Position numbers and translations under genes: made by a program
Assembly: GCF_006970445.1 (NCBI RefSeq)
Contig: NZ_CP033877.1
Location: 3,046,750 to 3,110,749, forward strand
From: Stenotrophomonas maltophilia
Lineage (GTDB): Bacteria; Pseudomonadota; Gammaproteobacteria; Xanthomonadales; Xanthomonadaceae
Length of the DNA: 64,000 bases
Direction: 5' to 3'
The notes under the pieces: generated by a model
Databases searched by the model: none
Seen by the model: the letters and a program-made list of their open reading frames with translations, nothing else
Told to the model about the DNA's origin: nothing
Part shown: piece by piece, positions 53,003-63,764 of the stretch
Layout: each line of letters starts with the position of its first letter
How positions within the stretch are numbered: position 1 is the stretch's first letter

Positions 53003-55654
53003 TTACAGGGTGCGCGGCACTTCGATACGCTCGAAGCACTCGATCTGGTCACCCGGCTTGACGTCGTTGTAGGCCTTCACCGCGATACCGCATTCGGTAC
53101 CGTTGCGGACTTCCTCGACGTTCTCCTTGAAGCGACGCAGCGATTCCAGCTCACCCTCGAAGATCACCACGCTGTCGCGCAGCACGCGGATCGGCTTGTT
53201 GCGCTTGACCACGCCCTCGATGACCATCGAACCGGCGACGGCGCCCAGCTTGGAGCTGCGGAAGACGTCGCGGACCTCGGCGATACCGATGATCTCTTCG
53301 CGGATCTCCACGCCCAGCAGACCGGAAGCCACCTGCTTCACCTGATCGATCACGTCATAGATGATCGAGAAGTAACGCAGGTCGACGCCGTTGGATTCAA
53401 TGATGCGACGGGCCGAAGCATCCGCACGCACGTTGAAGCCGATGACGGTGGCCTTCGAAGCGGCCGCCGAGTTGGCGTCCGATTCGGTGATGCCGCCCAC
53501 GCCGGAGTGGATCACGTTGATGCGGATGTCTTCGTTGGACAGCGCGACCAGTGCCTGGCTCAGGGCCTGCACCGAACCCTGCACGTCGGCCTTGATGACC
53601 AGGTTGAGGACCTGCTGGCCCTCGCCCTTGCCCAGGGTCGCCATGATGTCTTCCATGCGGCTGCCAGCGGTGGCGACCAGGCGCGATTCACGACGCTTGG
53701 TCTCGCGCTGCTGGGCAACGTCCTTGGCCAGGCGCTCGTCCTCGACCACCACGAAGTCGTCACCGGCTTCCGGCACACCGGACAGGCCCAGGACCTGCAC
53801 CGGGATCGACGGGCCGGCGAACTCCGGCTGCTTGCCGGTTTCGTCGAACAGCGCACGCACGCGGCCGTACTGGATGCCGCACACCAGGTAGTCGCCCTTC
53901 TTCAGGCGGCCCTGCTGCACCAGCACGGTAGCGACCGGGCCGCGGCCCTTGTCCAGCGACGATTCGATCACCACGCCCGAGGCGCGGCCTTCGTCAACGG
54001 CCTTCAGTTCCAGCAGTTCGGCCTGCACCGACACCGCGTCCAGCAGGTCGTCGATGCCCAGGCCGGTCTTGGCCGAGATCTCCACCATCTGGATGTCACC
54101 ACCGAAGTCTTCGGCCACGACCTGCTCGGAGAGCAGCTCGTTCTTGACCCGCATCGGGTCGGCGCCGGACTTGTCGATCTTGTTGATCGCCACGATCAGC
54201 GGCACACCCGCCGAACGGGCGTGCTGGATCGCTTCCTTGGTCTGCGGCATGACGCCGTCGTCGGCAGCCACCACCAGCACCACGATGTCGGTCAGCTTGG
54301 CACCGCGGGCACGCATCGAGGTGAACGCGGCGTGGCCCGGGGTATCCAGGAAGCTGATGACGCCCTTGGGCGTCTCGACGTGGTAGGCACCGATGTGCTG
54401 GGTAATGCCGCCGGCTTCGCCGTGGGCGACCTTGGTGCGGCGGATGTAATCCAGCAGCGAGGTCTTGCCGTGGTCGACGTGACCCATGATGGTGACCACC
54501 GGCGGGCGCTGCACGGCTTCGCCCTGGTTTTCACCGGTCGAGGCCAGCAGTGCGTCTTCGGCGTCGTTGTCGTTGGCACGGATCGCCTTGTGGCCGAGTT
54601 CTTCGGTCACCAGCGCAGCGGTGTCGTGGTCGATGGACTGGGTGATGGTCGCCATCACGCCCATCTTGAACAGCGCCTTCACCACCTCGCCGCCCTTCAG
54701 CGCGAGCTTCTGCGCCAGGTCGGCCACGGTGATGGTCTCGCCGATCGCCACTTCACGCACGACCGGTGCGGTCGGACGCTCGAAGGCGTGCGGACCGGCG
54801 TTGTTGCCACCACGCGACATGTCGCGACGGCCACCGCTCTGGTTGCGGCCACCCGGACGACCACGGTTGTTGCTGTTGTTGCTGTTGCCACGACGCGCAC
54901 GGTCGGCAGCCGACAGATGCATCTGGCCGGCGAAACGGTCGCCCGGGCCACGCTCGTTGCGCGGCGCGCTGCGGTTGTTGCGGTCGTCGCTGCGCGGCGG
55001 CGGCGGCGGAGCACCACGCGGCGCAGCCGGGGCGGCAGCCGGGGCGCGCGGCGGGCGCGGCGCGGTTTCGTCGATCGGAGCGCGCACCTTGGGCTTGCTG
55101 GCAGCCAGCGCCTCGGCAGCCTTGGCAGCAGCCGCAGCTTCCTCGGCCGCCTTCTTCTCGGCTTCAGCACGCTCCTTGGCGGCAACCTCTTCCTCACGGG
55201 CACGGACGATGGCCTCGTCGCGCAGCCGATCCTTCTCGGCCAGGGCCTGCTGTTCGGCAAGGTTGCGGGCACGCGACTCTTCCAGCTTGCGCAGGATGTC
55301 GGCGCGCTCTTCGTCCGGAGTCATGGCGCGAGCACCATCCTTGACGTAGGTACGCTTCTGGCGCACCTCGACATTCACGGTCGTCTTGCTACGACCGGAA
55401 TTGACCGTCACTTCCTGCTGCTTCCGGCGGTTGAGCGTGATCTTCTTTGCAGACTGATCGGTCTCTTCCGGGGCCTGCTCGGGCTTGCCGTGCGAACGAC
55501 GAAGGAAGCCCAGGAGCTTTACCTTCTCGGAGCTGGTCACGACCTGGTCGGGACCGCTGAACTTCATGCCGGCACCGGCCAGCTGTTCCAGCAGTTTTTC
55601 GACCGGCGTGTTGACCAGTTCGGCAAGCTTGCGGATGGTGGTTTGCTGCGACAT
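53003..55654 (-). CDS. infB: Translation initiation factor IF-2
   Basis: An 883-residue GTPase that brings initiator tRNA to the 30S subunit. N-terminal IF2_N ([25 protein letters not shown]), a long charged and coiled region ([20 protein letters not shown]) and an Arg/Asn/Gly-rich stretch, second IF2_N, G domain ([26 protein letters not shown]) near residues 380-550, domains II to IV. Length is normal for the family. Confidence 0.98.
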   Translation of the reverse strand: MSQQTTIRKLAELVNTPVEKLLEQLAGAGMKFSGPDQVVTSSEKVKLLGFLRRSHGKPEQAPEETDQSAKKITLNRRKQQEVTVNSGRSKTTVNVEVRQKRTYVKDGARAMTPDEERADILRKLEESRARNLAEQQALAEKDRLRDEAIVRAREEEVAAKERAEAEKKAAEEAAAAAKAAEALAASKPKVRAPIDETAPRPPRAPAAAPAAPRGAPPPPPRSDDRNNRSAPRNERGPGDRFAGQMHLSAADRARRGNSNNSNNRGRPGGRNQSGGRRDMSRGGNNAGPHAFERPTAPVVREVAIGETITVADLAQKLALKGGEVVKALFKMGVMATITQSIDHDTAALVTEELGHKAIRANDNDAEDALLASTGENQGEAVQRPPVVTIMGHVDHGKTSLLDYIRRTKVAHGEAGGITQHIGAYHVETPKGVISFLDTPGHAAFTSMRARGAKLTDIVVLVVAADDGVMPQTKEAIQHARSAGVPLIVAINKIDKSGADPMRVKNELLSEQVVAEDFGGDIQMVEISAKTGLGIDDLLDAVSVQAELLELKAVDEGRASGVVIESSLDKGRGPVATVLVQQGRLKKGDYLVCGIQYGRVRALFDETGKQPEFAGPSIPVQVLGLSGVPEAGDDFVVVEDERLAKDVAQQRETKRRESRLVATAGSRMEDIMATLGKGEGQQVLNLVIKADVQGSVQALSQALVALSNEDIRINVIHSGVGGITESDANSAAASKATVIGFNVRADASARRIIESNGVDLRYFSIIYDVIDQVKQVASGLLGVEIREEIIGIAEVRDVFRSSKLGAVAGSMVIEGVVKRNKPIRVLRDSVVIFEGELESLRRFKENVEEVRNGTECGIAVKAYNDVKPGDQIECFERIEVPRTL

Positions 55655-55746
55655 TCGGATCCTATGATCTTGTGGGCGCCCCCCCGCATGTGGAGGTGGC
55701 GCGGATTCTACGCCCTGAGCGGCTCAGGGCCCTGTTCATTGCCGGC

Positions 55747-57258
55747 TCATTCGCCGCGTTCCAGTCGGGCGATCTCCTCGGCACGGGCGGCCAGGATCAG
55801 CGCAGCGGCGCGCGCCTGATCCAGTCCTTCGATGCCGAAGTCCATGACCTCGTCGGCGGCCAGGTCGGACAGGTCCTCACTGGTACGCACGCCGTGGCCG
55901 GCCAGCGCATATGCGGTGGCTTCGTCCATGCCCTTCAGGGACAGCAGGTCCTGCGCCGGCTGGCCGTCTTCAAGGCCTTCCTCGACTGCCAGGGCCTCAT
56001 TGAGCAGCGCATCGCGGGCACGAGCGCGCAGCTCTTCGACGATGTCCTCGTCGAAACCTTCCACGGCCAGCAGTTCGCCGACCGGGACATATGCGATTTC
56101 CTCGACGGTGCCGAAGCCTTCGCTGACCAGGATGCCGGCGATCTCTTCGTCCACTTCCAGCTTGTCCATGAACAGCTGGCGGGCCGAAGCCTGCTCGGCC
56201 TCCGACTTGGCGGTGACCTGGTCCTGGGTCATCACGTTGAGCTGCCAGCCGGTCAGGCGGCTGGCCAGGCGCACGTTCTGGCCACCCTTGCCGATCGCCT
56301 GGGCCAGGCGGTCTTCGGCGACGGCCAGGTCCATCGAGTGCTTGTCTTCATCGACGATGATCGACTGCACTTCGGCCGGCGCCATCGCGTTGATGACGAA
56401 GTTGGCCGGGTTGTCATTCCACAGCACGATGTCCACGCGCTCGCCATTGAGCTCGTTGGACACGGCCTGCACGCGCGAACCGCGCATGCCGATGCAGGCA
56501 CCGATCGGATCGGTGCGCTGGTCGTGGGCCAGCACGGCGATCTTGGCGCGGTCGCCCGGATCGCGGGCGCAGGCCTTGATTTCCACCAGGCCCTGGCCGA
56601 CTTCCGGCACTTCCAGCTTGAACAGCTCGATCATGAATTCCGGGGCGGCACGGCTGATGAACAGCTGCGGGCCACGCGGCTCCGAGCGCACTTCGGCCAG
56701 GTAGCCGCGCACGCGGTCACCGGCGCGCAGCACGTCGCGCGGAATGCCCTTGTCCTTCGGAATGAAGCCTTCGGCGTTGCCACCGAGGTCGACATAGATG
56801 TTGCCGCGCTCGGCGCGCTTGACCACGCCGGTGATCAACTCACCCACGCGATCCTTCCACGCATCCACGACCTGCTGGCGCTCGGCTTCGCGCACGCGCT
56901 GGACGATGACCTGCTTGGCGGCCTGGGCAGCGATGCGGCCGAAATCCGGGTTCTCGATCTGCTCTTCGATGTAGTCGCCGACGTCCACGCCCTCGGCTTC
57001 ATCGACGGCGTCCATCAGGCGGATCTGACGGTCCGGCGATTCCATGACCACGTCATCGGCCACCACTTCCCAGCGGCGGAAGGTTTCGTAGCTGCCATCC
57101 TTGTGGTCGATGACCACGCGGGTCAGCACTTCCTCGTCGGGATAGCGCTTCTTCGCTGCCGAGGCCAGGGCGGCCTCGATGGCATCGAAGATCACTTCAC
57201 GCGGCACGCCCTTCTCGTTGGCGACTGCGTCGACTACCAGCAACAGTTCCTTGCTCAT
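55747..57258 (-). CDS. nusA: Transcription termination/antitermination factor NusA
   Basis: A 503-residue RNA-polymerase-binding protein. N-terminal domain (MSKELLLVVDAVANEKGVPREVIFDAIEAAL), S1 domain (GELITGVVKRAERGNIYVDLGGNAEGFIP), two KH domains (ACIGMRGSRVQAVSNELNGERVDIV; AIGKGGQNVRLASRLTGW), and two acidic C-terminal repeats (LLAVEGFDEDIVEELRARARDALL, LLSLKGMDEATAYALAGHGV). Four bases after rimP. Confidence 0.98.
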   Translation of the reverse strand: MSKELLLVVDAVANEKGVPREVIFDAIEAALASAAKKRYPDEEVLTRVVIDHKDGSYETFRRWEVVADDVVMESPDRQIRLMDAVDEAEGVDVGDYIEEQIENPDFGRIAAQAAKQVIVQRVREAERQQVVDAWKDRVGELITGVVKRAERGNIYVDLGGNAEGFIPKDKGIPRDVLRAGDRVRGYLAEVRSEPRGPQLFISRAAPEFMIELFKLEVPEVGQGLVEIKACARDPGDRAKIAVLAHDQRTDPIGACIGMRGSRVQAVSNELNGERVDIVLWNDNPANFVINAMAPAEVQSIIVDEDKHSMDLAVAEDRLAQAIGKGGQNVRLASRLTGWQLNVMTQDQVTAKSEAEQASARQLFMDKLEVDEEIAGILVSEGFGTVEEIAYVPVGELLAVEGFDEDIVEELRARARDALLNEALAVEEGLEDGQPAQDLLSLKGMDEATAYALAGHGVRTSEDLSDLAADEVMDFGIEGLDQARAAALILAARAEEIARLERGE

Positions 57259-57262
57259 TGGC

Positions 57263-57868
<606 letters not shown>

Positions 57869-57923
57869 CTATGGTTGGGTGCCGGCCTTGGCCGGCGTGG
57901 AAACATGACGCCCCGGAAACGAC

Positions 57924-57947
57924 AAAGGGCCCGTTGGGCCCCTTTTC
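57924..57947 (-). terminator. GGGCCC hairpin upstream of rimP
   Basis: GGGCCC-AAC-GGGCCC flanked by AAGG/CCTTT; on minus followed by TTTGTCGTTT. It lies about 70 bases before the rimP start and could attenuate read-through from the tRNA genes. Confidence 0.55.
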
Positions 57948-58106
57948 CGGAAAGACTCCGGTGACTGGATTCCGGTTGCAACCTGCATTGCCTGCCGGTT
58001 GCGGCCCTCCTTCCGGGTCCGGACTCCCGCTGGGAGGCCGCCTTCAGGGGTACTGCTAGGCCGCTGATGATAGCGACTGCACCGCGCTGGTGCAAGGTGC
58101 GGACCC

Positions 58107-58147
58107 GGGGTCAGATCCCTTTTCCACGGGAAAAGGGATCTGACCCC
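58107..58147. repeat. GGGGTCAGATCC palindromic repeat, copy 2
   Basis: Perfect 19-bp inverted repeat with loop ACG; arm starts GGGGTCAGATCCC and ends TTTTCC. Related to 8229-8268. Located between the initiator tRNA genes and rimP. Confidence 0.95.
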
Positions 58148-58173
58148 AATCACTCGGAAACGACGCAGACCCC

Positions 58174-58209
58174 AAAGAAAAACGCCTTCGAAGCAGGACT
58201 TCGAAGGCG
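58174..58209 (-). terminator. Terminator of the tRNA-fMet genes
   Basis: CGCCTTCGAAG-TCCTG-CTTCGAAGGCG perfect 11-bp stem, then TTTTTCTTT on minus, 11 bases past the tRNA end. Confidence 0.95.
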
Positions 58210-58220
58210 ATTTCTTTACT

Positions 58221-58297
58221 TGGTAGCGGGGGCAGGATTTGAACCTGCGACCTTCGGGTTATGAGCCCGACGAGCTGCCAGACTGCTCCACCCCGCA
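58221..58297 (-). tRNA. Initiator tRNA-fMet(CAT), copy 2
   Basis: A 77-base cloverleaf with GCGGGG/CCCCGC acceptor pairs; positions 1 and 72 are T and T, unpaired as required for initiators. Anticodon stem TCGGG/CCCGA (three G-C pairs), loop CTCATAA. Encoded CCA. Confidence 0.97.
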
Positions 58298-58379
58298 TCA
58301 GAAGCGGAATTATGAGTGAATGCTTCAAAACATGCAAGCCTTCCCTCATTCATCAAACCGGTTGGCGCCGATATGAAGT

Positions 58380-58456
58380 TGGTAGCGGGGGCAGGATTTG
58401 AACCTGCGACCTTCGGGTTATGAGCCCGACGAGCTGCCAGACTGCTCCACCCCGCA
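58380..58456 (-). tRNA. Initiator tRNA-fMet(CAT), copy 1
   Basis: Same 77-base sequence as the downstream copy, 159 bases apart. Directly downstream of a near-consensus promoter. Also T1 and T72. Confidence 0.97.
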
Positions 58457-58551
58457 CCGGAAGTGTTTGAACTGCTGCCCTGCTCTTTCGAGGAGGGCTA
58501 CCGCAACGATGTTCTGGCTGAACCGCTGCAGTGACAACTCAGGCTGCGCAT

Positions 58552-58580
58552 ATTACACGAATCGCGCAGCTTTGTGTCAA
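58552..58580 (-). promoter_or_regulatory. Promoter of the tRNA-fMet genes
   Basis: On the minus strand TTGACA, 17-base spacer, TGTAAT. The -35 is a perfect consensus. Lies just after the nuoN stop codon, so initiator tRNA synthesis is independent of nuo. Confidence 0.88.
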
Positions 58581-58583
58581 CTT

Positions 58584-60050
58584 TTATGCAAGATGCGCAA
58601 ATGCCTGCTGGCACCAGACCATGATCGGGTTCCAGGCCAGGCCCAGGGCCAGCAGTGCCAGCGCGTTCACGCCCAGCACCACGCCCAGCACGCGGTCGTT
58701 GCTGCGCGGCATGGCCTCGCCCACCGGCTCATCGAAGTACATGACCTTGATGACACGCAGGTAGTAGAAGCAGCCGACCACGGCGCACAGCACGCCGAGG
58801 ATGGCCAGCCACAGCAGGCCGCCGTTGACGGCCGCGCCCAGCACCGCCAGCTTGGTCCAGAAGCCCAGGAACGGCGGGATGCCGGCCAGCGACGCCATGA
58901 TGCACAGCACCAGGCCGGCCATCCACGGGTTGCGGGCATTCAGGCCCTTGAAGTCTTCGATGTTCTCGGCTTCGAAGCCGGCACGCGACAGCGCGATGAT
59001 CGCACCGAAGGCGGCGGTCGACATGATGGCGTAGGCCAGTGCGTAGAACAGTGCGGCGGCATAGCCCTGCGAACCGCCACCGGCGATGCCCATCAGCAGG
59101 AAGCCGATGTGCGAGACGGTGGAGAACGCCAGCATGCGCTTGAGGTTGCTCTGCGCGATGGCCATCAGGTTGCCGATGACCAGCGAGACCGCGGCCAGGC
59201 CGGCGATCAGCAGCTGCAGTTCGGTCGACAGCGGGCCCACGCCCATTTCCAGCAGGCGGTACGCCATGCCAAAGGCGGCCAGCTTCGGCGCCGAGCTGAT
59301 GAACAGTGCGATCGGTGCCGGGGCACCCTGGTACACGTCCGGCAGCCACATGTGGAACGGCGCGGCACCCAGCTTGAAGGCGACACCGGCGATCATGAAC
59401 ACCGCACCGGTGATCAGCAGCACGCGCTCTTCAGAGTGCGGGATGGCCTCGCGGATGACGTCCAGGTGCAGGCTGCCGGTGGCGCCGTAGATCAGCGACA
59501 TGCCGTACAGCAGCAGGCCCGAGGCCAGCGAACCGAGCACGATGTACTTCATCGCCGCTTCCGAGGCCAGGCCGTTCTCGCGGTTGCTGGCGACCAGGGC
59601 GTAGGAGCACAGCGCCAGCAGTTCCAGGCCCAGGTAGACCATCAGCAGGCTGCCGGCCGAGACCAGGATCATCATGCCGGCGGTGCCGAACAGGATCAGC
59701 ACCGGGATCTCGCCCTGGAACAGGTTGCGGTCACGCAGGTAGCGCCAGCCGTAGACCAGGGTCAGGCCGCTGAGGAGCACGATCCCGGTCTTCATCACGT
59801 CCGCGGCGGTATCGCGCACGAACATGCCATGGAAGACCTCCCCCTGCCCGCCCACGCCGGTGGCCAGCATGAACAGCACCACGGCCAGCGCAGCGAGCGA
59901 GAACAGGTGGGTGACGATCTTGTTCCGGTTGCTGACGAACAGGTCGAGGATCATCAGGGCGAAGGCGCTGCCGATCAGCACCAGCTCGGGAGCGAGCGGT
60001 GGCAGGTCAGCGGCGGTCAATGGCAGCAGCGGCGAGGTGGTCATCATCAA
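58584..60050 (-). CDS. nuoN: NADH-quinone oxidoreductase subunit N
   Basis: A 488-residue antiporter-like subunit of complex I with about 14 membrane helices. LLMVYLGLELLALCSYALVA, GAAPFHMWLPDVYQGAPAPIALFISSAPKLAAFGMAYR (conserved Lys in the proton path), NLKRMLAFSTVSHIGFLLMG. Last gene of the nuo operon, 9 bases after nuoM. Confidence 0.98.
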   Translation of the reverse strand: MMMTTSPLLPLTAADLPPLAPELVLIGSAFALMILDLFVSNRNKIVTHLFSLAALAVVLFMLATGVGGQGEVFHGMFVRDTAADVMKTGIVLLSGLTLVYGWRYLRDRNLFQGEIPVLILFGTAGMMILVSAGSLLMVYLGLELLALCSYALVASNRENGLASEAAMKYIVLGSLASGLLLYGMSLIYGATGSLHLDVIREAIPHSEERVLLITGAVFMIAGVAFKLGAAPFHMWLPDVYQGAPAPIALFISSAPKLAAFGMAYRLLEMGVGPLSTELQLLIAGLAAVSLVIGNLMAIAQSNLKRMLAFSTVSHIGFLLMGIAGGGSQGYAAALFYALAYAIMSTAAFGAIIALSRAGFEAENIEDFKGLNARNPWMAGLVLCIMASLAGIPPFLGFWTKLAVLGAAVNGGLLWLAILGVLCAVVGCFYYLRVIKVMYFDEPVGEAMPRSNDRVLGVVLGVNALALLALGLAWNPIMVWCQQAFAHLA

Positions 60051-60059
60051 ATCCTGGAA

Positions 60060-61568
60060 TTACAGCAGCTTGCTGGATGCGATCTGCATCGCCAGCTTCG
60101 CGATCGAGGGCTCCATCAGGTCGGTCAGCGGCTTGGGATAGATGCCCAGCGCCAGCACGCCAATGGCGAACACGCCCAGCACCAGCCATTCGCGGCCGTT
60201 GATGTCCTTCAGTTCGGCAACATGGCTGTTGGCCACTTCACCGAAGAAGATGCGCTTGTACAGCCACAGGGTGTAGGCGGCGCCGATGATCAGGGTGGTG
60301 GCCGCGCCCAGTGCGATCCACGGATTACGCTGGAAGGCCGACAGGATGACCATGAACTCGCCGACGAAACCGCTGGTACCCGGCAGGCCCGCATTGGCCA
60401 TGAAGAACAGCATGGCGAAGGTGGCGAACCACGGCATCACGTTGACCACGCCGCCGTAATCGGCGATGCGGCGGCTGTGCATGCGGTCGTACAGCACGCC
60501 GACGCAGGAGAACATCGCGCCGGACACGAAGCCGTGCGAGATCATCTGCACCATGGCGCCCTGCAGGCCCAGGCGGGCGGCATCGGCGTTGCCGGCTTCA
60601 CGCACCAGCCACAGGGCGATGAAGGTGCCCAGGGTGACGAAGCCCATGTGCGCGATCGACGAATAGGCGATCAGCTTCTTCATGTCGTCCTGCACCAGGG
60701 CGACCAGGCCGACGTAGATCACCGCGATCAGCGACAGCGCGATCACCAGCCAGGCCCATTCCTGCGATGCGTCCGGGACGATCGGCAGGTTGAAGCGCAG
60801 GAAGCCGTAGCCACCGATCTTCAGGGCGATGGCGGCCAGGATCACCGAACCGGCGGTCGGCGCCTCCACGTGGGCATCCGGCAGCCAGGTGTGGACCGGG
60901 AACATCGGCACCTTGACCGCGAAGGCGATCAGGAAGGCGAAGAAGATCCAGGTCTGTTCCTTGGCCGACAGCGGCAGCGCGTACAGGTCGGCCAGCTGGA
61001 AGCTGCCGCCCTTCATGTACAGGTAGATCAGCGCCACCAGCATCAGCACCGAGCCGAGGAAGGTGTACAGGAAGAACTTCAGCGCAGCATAGATGCGGCG
61101 CGGGCCACCCCAGACACCGATGATCAGGAACATCGGGATCAGCATCGCCTCGAAGAACACGTAGAACAGCATCGCGTCCGTCGCCGAGAAGATACCGACC
61201 GTGACGCCTTCCAGGATCAGGAAGGCCGCCACGTACTGGTTCACGCGCTTGTCGATGGCGCTCCAGGCGCCGATCAGGGCAAGCACGCTGACCAGGGTGG
61301 TCAGCAGGATCAGCGCCACGGCAATGCCGTCCACGCCCAGGTTGTAGCCGATCTTGTACGCCGGGATCCAGGCATGGGTCTCGACGAACTGCAGACCGTC
61401 GATGCCCGCGTTGTAGCCGCTCAGCAGCGAGAGGCTCGCCACGAACGTCAGCACCGCTACGCCCAGCGACGCCCAGCGGGCGGTCTGCGCATCACGGATC
61501 GCAAGGATCAGGGCGCCACCGAGGATCGGCAGCCAGATGAGGACACTGAGTAGAGGCCAGTTCGACAC
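60060..61568 (-). CDS. nuoM: NADH-quinone oxidoreductase subunit M
   Basis: A 502-residue proton-pumping subunit of complex I. FYVFFEAMLIPMFLIIGVWGG (key Glu), FAVKVPMFPVHTWLPDAHVEAPTAGSVILAAIALKIGGYGFLRF, DDMKKLIAYSSIAHMGFVTLG. Between nuoL and nuoN. Confidence 0.98.
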   Translation of the reverse strand: MSNWPLLSVLIWLPILGGALILAIRDAQTARWASLGVAVLTFVASLSLLSGYNAGIDGLQFVETHAWIPAYKIGYNLGVDGIAVALILLTTLVSVLALIGAWSAIDKRVNQYVAAFLILEGVTVGIFSATDAMLFYVFFEAMLIPMFLIIGVWGGPRRIYAALKFFLYTFLGSVLMLVALIYLYMKGGSFQLADLYALPLSAKEQTWIFFAFLIAFAVKVPMFPVHTWLPDAHVEAPTAGSVILAAIALKIGGYGFLRFNLPIVPDASQEWAWLVIALSLIAVIYVGLVALVQDDMKKLIAYSSIAHMGFVTLGTFIALWLVREAGNADAARLGLQGAMVQMISHGFVSGAMFSCVGVLYDRMHSRRIADYGGVVNVMPWFATFAMLFFMANAGLPGTSGFVGEFMVILSAFQRNPWIALGAATTLIIGAAYTLWLYKRIFFGEVANSHVAELKDINGREWLVLGVFAIGVLALGIYPKPLTDLMEPSIAKLAMQIASSKLL

Positions 61569-61591
61569 GTCTTCTTATTCCGTACAGGTCA

Positions 61592-63757
61592 TCAACGCAG
61601 GTAATGCATCAGCACGCCCAGCAGGGCAATCAGGCCGATGATCATCGCGAAGGCGTAGTGATAGAGGAAACCGGATTGGGTGCGACGCAGCACGCCGGCT
61701 GCAACGTCCACAACACGTGCCGAGAGATTGACCACGCCGTCGACGATGTTGCTGTCGATCCAGCGCGAGACCTTGCCCAGCTTGACGCTGCCACCGGCAA
61801 AGCCATCGATCCACAGCTTGTCGAAGCCGTACTTGTTTTCCAGCACCGACACCAGCGGAGCGAAGGTCTTGCGAGCCTTGCCCGACAGGTCCGGCTTCCA
61901 CAGGTAGAACAGTGCGGCCAGCAGGAAGCCCGCAACGGTCAGCATGAACGCCGGAGCCATCATGCCGTGCAGCGCGAAGGCAACCGGGCCGTGGAACTCT
62001 TCACCCAGGAAGCCGATGGTGTTCTTGGCCGGATCGTAGAAATCGACGACGCCGGTGAAGAACGTATGCGCCTGGCCCTTGATGGCATCGTGCGCGTGGT
62101 TGCCGGCCCAGTCGGTGCCGTACAGCATCGGACCGATGCTGAAGAAACCGATGGCGATCGACGGGATGGCCAGCAGGATCAGCGGCAGGGTCACCACCCA
62201 CGGGGTTTCGTGCGGCTCATGCGGACCGTGGCCATGGCCGTGGTCATCGTGATGCGCATCGCCGTGGTGGGCGTCGGCGGCGTGGTGATCGTCATGGCCG
62301 TGACCATGATCGTCATGATGCGCGTCGCGGAAACGCTCCTTGCCGTGGAAGGTCAGGAACAGCAGGCGGAAGCTGTAGAAGCTGGTGACGATCACGCCCC
62401 CCAGCACCGCCCAGTAGCCATAGGTGGCCACCCAGTTGTTGGACAGGTGCGCGTGCAGCTCGGCGGCCTCGATGATGGTGTCCTTCGAGTAGAAGCCGGA
62501 GAAGAACGGCGTACCGACCAGTGCCAGGGTACCGATCCACATGGTGATGAAGGTGATCGGCATGTACTTGCGCAGGCCGCCCATCTTGCGCATGTCCTGC
62601 TCGTGGTGCATCGCGATGATGACCGAGCCGGCACCCAGGAACAGCAGCGCCTTGAAGAAGGCGTGGGTCATCAGGTGGAACACGGCGGCCGAGTAGGCCG
62701 ACACGCCCAGGGCGACGGTCATGTAGCCCAGCTGCGACAGCGTCGAGTACGCAACGACGCGCTTGATGTCGTTCTGCACGATGCCGATCAGGCCGGTGAA
62801 GAACGCGGTGGTGGCACCGATGAACAGCACGAAGTTCAGCGCGGTCTGCGACAGCTCGAACAGCGGCGACATGCGGGTGACCATGAAGATACCCGCGGTC
62901 ACCATCGTCGCGGCGTGGATCAGTGCCGAGATCGGGGTCGGGCCTTCCATCGAGTCCGGCAGCCACACGTGCAGCGGGACCTGGGCCGACTTGCCCATGG
63001 CACCGATGAACAGGCAGATGCAGATGACGGTGGCGATCGACCAGATCACCGGCTCGTTCAGCAGCTGCATGCCCAGGATCGTGCCGTCCCAGATCTGCAG
63101 CTGGGCACGCGGGTCAGCCAGCATGCCGGCCTGAGAGAACACCTGCGAGTAGTCCAGGGTGCCGAACACCCACAGCACGCCGGCGATGCCCAGCAGGAAG
63201 CCGAAGTCACCGACGCGATTGACCAGGAACGCCTTCATGTTGGCGAAGATCGCGGTCGGGCGCTTGAACCAGAAGCCGATCAGCAGGTACGACACCAGGC
63301 CCACCGCTTCCCAGCCGAAGAACAGCTGCAGGAAGTTGTTGCTCATCACCAGGGTGAGCATCGAGAAGGTGAACAGCGAGATGTAGCTGAAGAACCGCTG
63401 GTAGCCCGGATCGTCCTGCATGTAGCCGATCGTGTAGATGTGGACCAGCAGCGACACGAAGGTCACCACCACCATCATCATCGCGGTCAGCTTGTCGACC
63501 ATGAAGCCGACATGCGCGGAGTACTGGCCAACTTCGAAGAACGTGTAGATGTTCTGGTTGAACGGCTGTGCGCCACCCCAGATCAGCTGGTAGAGCGTGT
63601 ACATCGACAGGCCGCAGGCAACCGCGACGCCGAGGATGGTGATGGTCTGCGCGCCGAAGCGCTTGACCTGGCGACCGAACAGGCCGGCGATGATGCTGCC
63701 GAACAGCGGTGCAAGCACCACTGCGATCAACAGACTCTTGGAGAGAGTGATTTCCAT
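61592..63757 (-). CDS. nuoL: NADH-quinone oxidoreductase subunit L with His-rich loop
   Basis: A 721-residue complex I subunit, the largest antiporter-like one, with a C-terminal lateral helix. LQLFFGWEAVGLVSYLLIGFWF, KSAQVPLHVWLPDSMEGPTPISALIHAATMVTAGIFMV, NDIKRVVAYSTLSQLGYMTVALG. Between about residues 478 and 520 a loop carries 16 His among Asp, Gly and Ala (HHDDHGHGHDDHH and similar), longer than in E. coli NuoL. The loop should lie outside the membrane core. Normal size otherwise. Confidence 0.97.
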   Translation of the reverse strand: MEITLSKSLLIAVVLAPLFGSIIAGLFGRQVKRFGAQTITILGVAVACGLSMYTLYQLIWGGAQPFNQNIYTFFEVGQYSAHVGFMVDKLTAMMMVVVTFVSLLVHIYTIGYMQDDPGYQRFFSYISLFTFSMLTLVMSNNFLQLFFGWEAVGLVSYLLIGFWFKRPTAIFANMKAFLVNRVGDFGFLLGIAGVLWVFGTLDYSQVFSQAGMLADPRAQLQIWDGTILGMQLLNEPVIWSIATVICICLFIGAMGKSAQVPLHVWLPDSMEGPTPISALIHAATMVTAGIFMVTRMSPLFELSQTALNFVLFIGATTAFFTGLIGIVQNDIKRVVAYSTLSQLGYMTVALGVSAYSAAVFHLMTHAFFKALLFLGAGSVIIAMHHEQDMRKMGGLRKYMPITFITMWIGTLALVGTPFFSGFYSKDTIIEAAELHAHLSNNWVATYGYWAVLGGVIVTSFYSFRLLFLTFHGKERFRDAHHDDHGHGHDDHHAADAHHGDAHHDDHGHGHGPHEPHETPWVVTLPLILLAIPSIAIGFFSIGPMLYGTDWAGNHAHDAIKGQAHTFFTGVVDFYDPAKNTIGFLGEEFHGPVAFALHGMMAPAFMLTVAGFLLAALFYLWKPDLSGKARKTFAPLVSVLENKYGFDKLWIDGFAGGSVKLGKVSRWIDSNIVDGVVNLSARVVDVAAGVLRRTQSGFLYHYAFAMIIGLIALLGVLMHYLR

Positions 63758-63764
63758 CTGTGGA

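Noticed and set aside
52520..55819. A plus-strand open frame of about 1,100 codons
   Set aside because: Antisense to rbfA and infB; low-complexity translation without domains.
58398..61553. A plus-strand open frame of over 1,000 codons, very rich in His, Gln, Asp and Arg
   Set aside because: It is exactly antisense to nuoN and nuoM, has no family resemblance and has the composition expected of a shadow frame in high-GC DNA.
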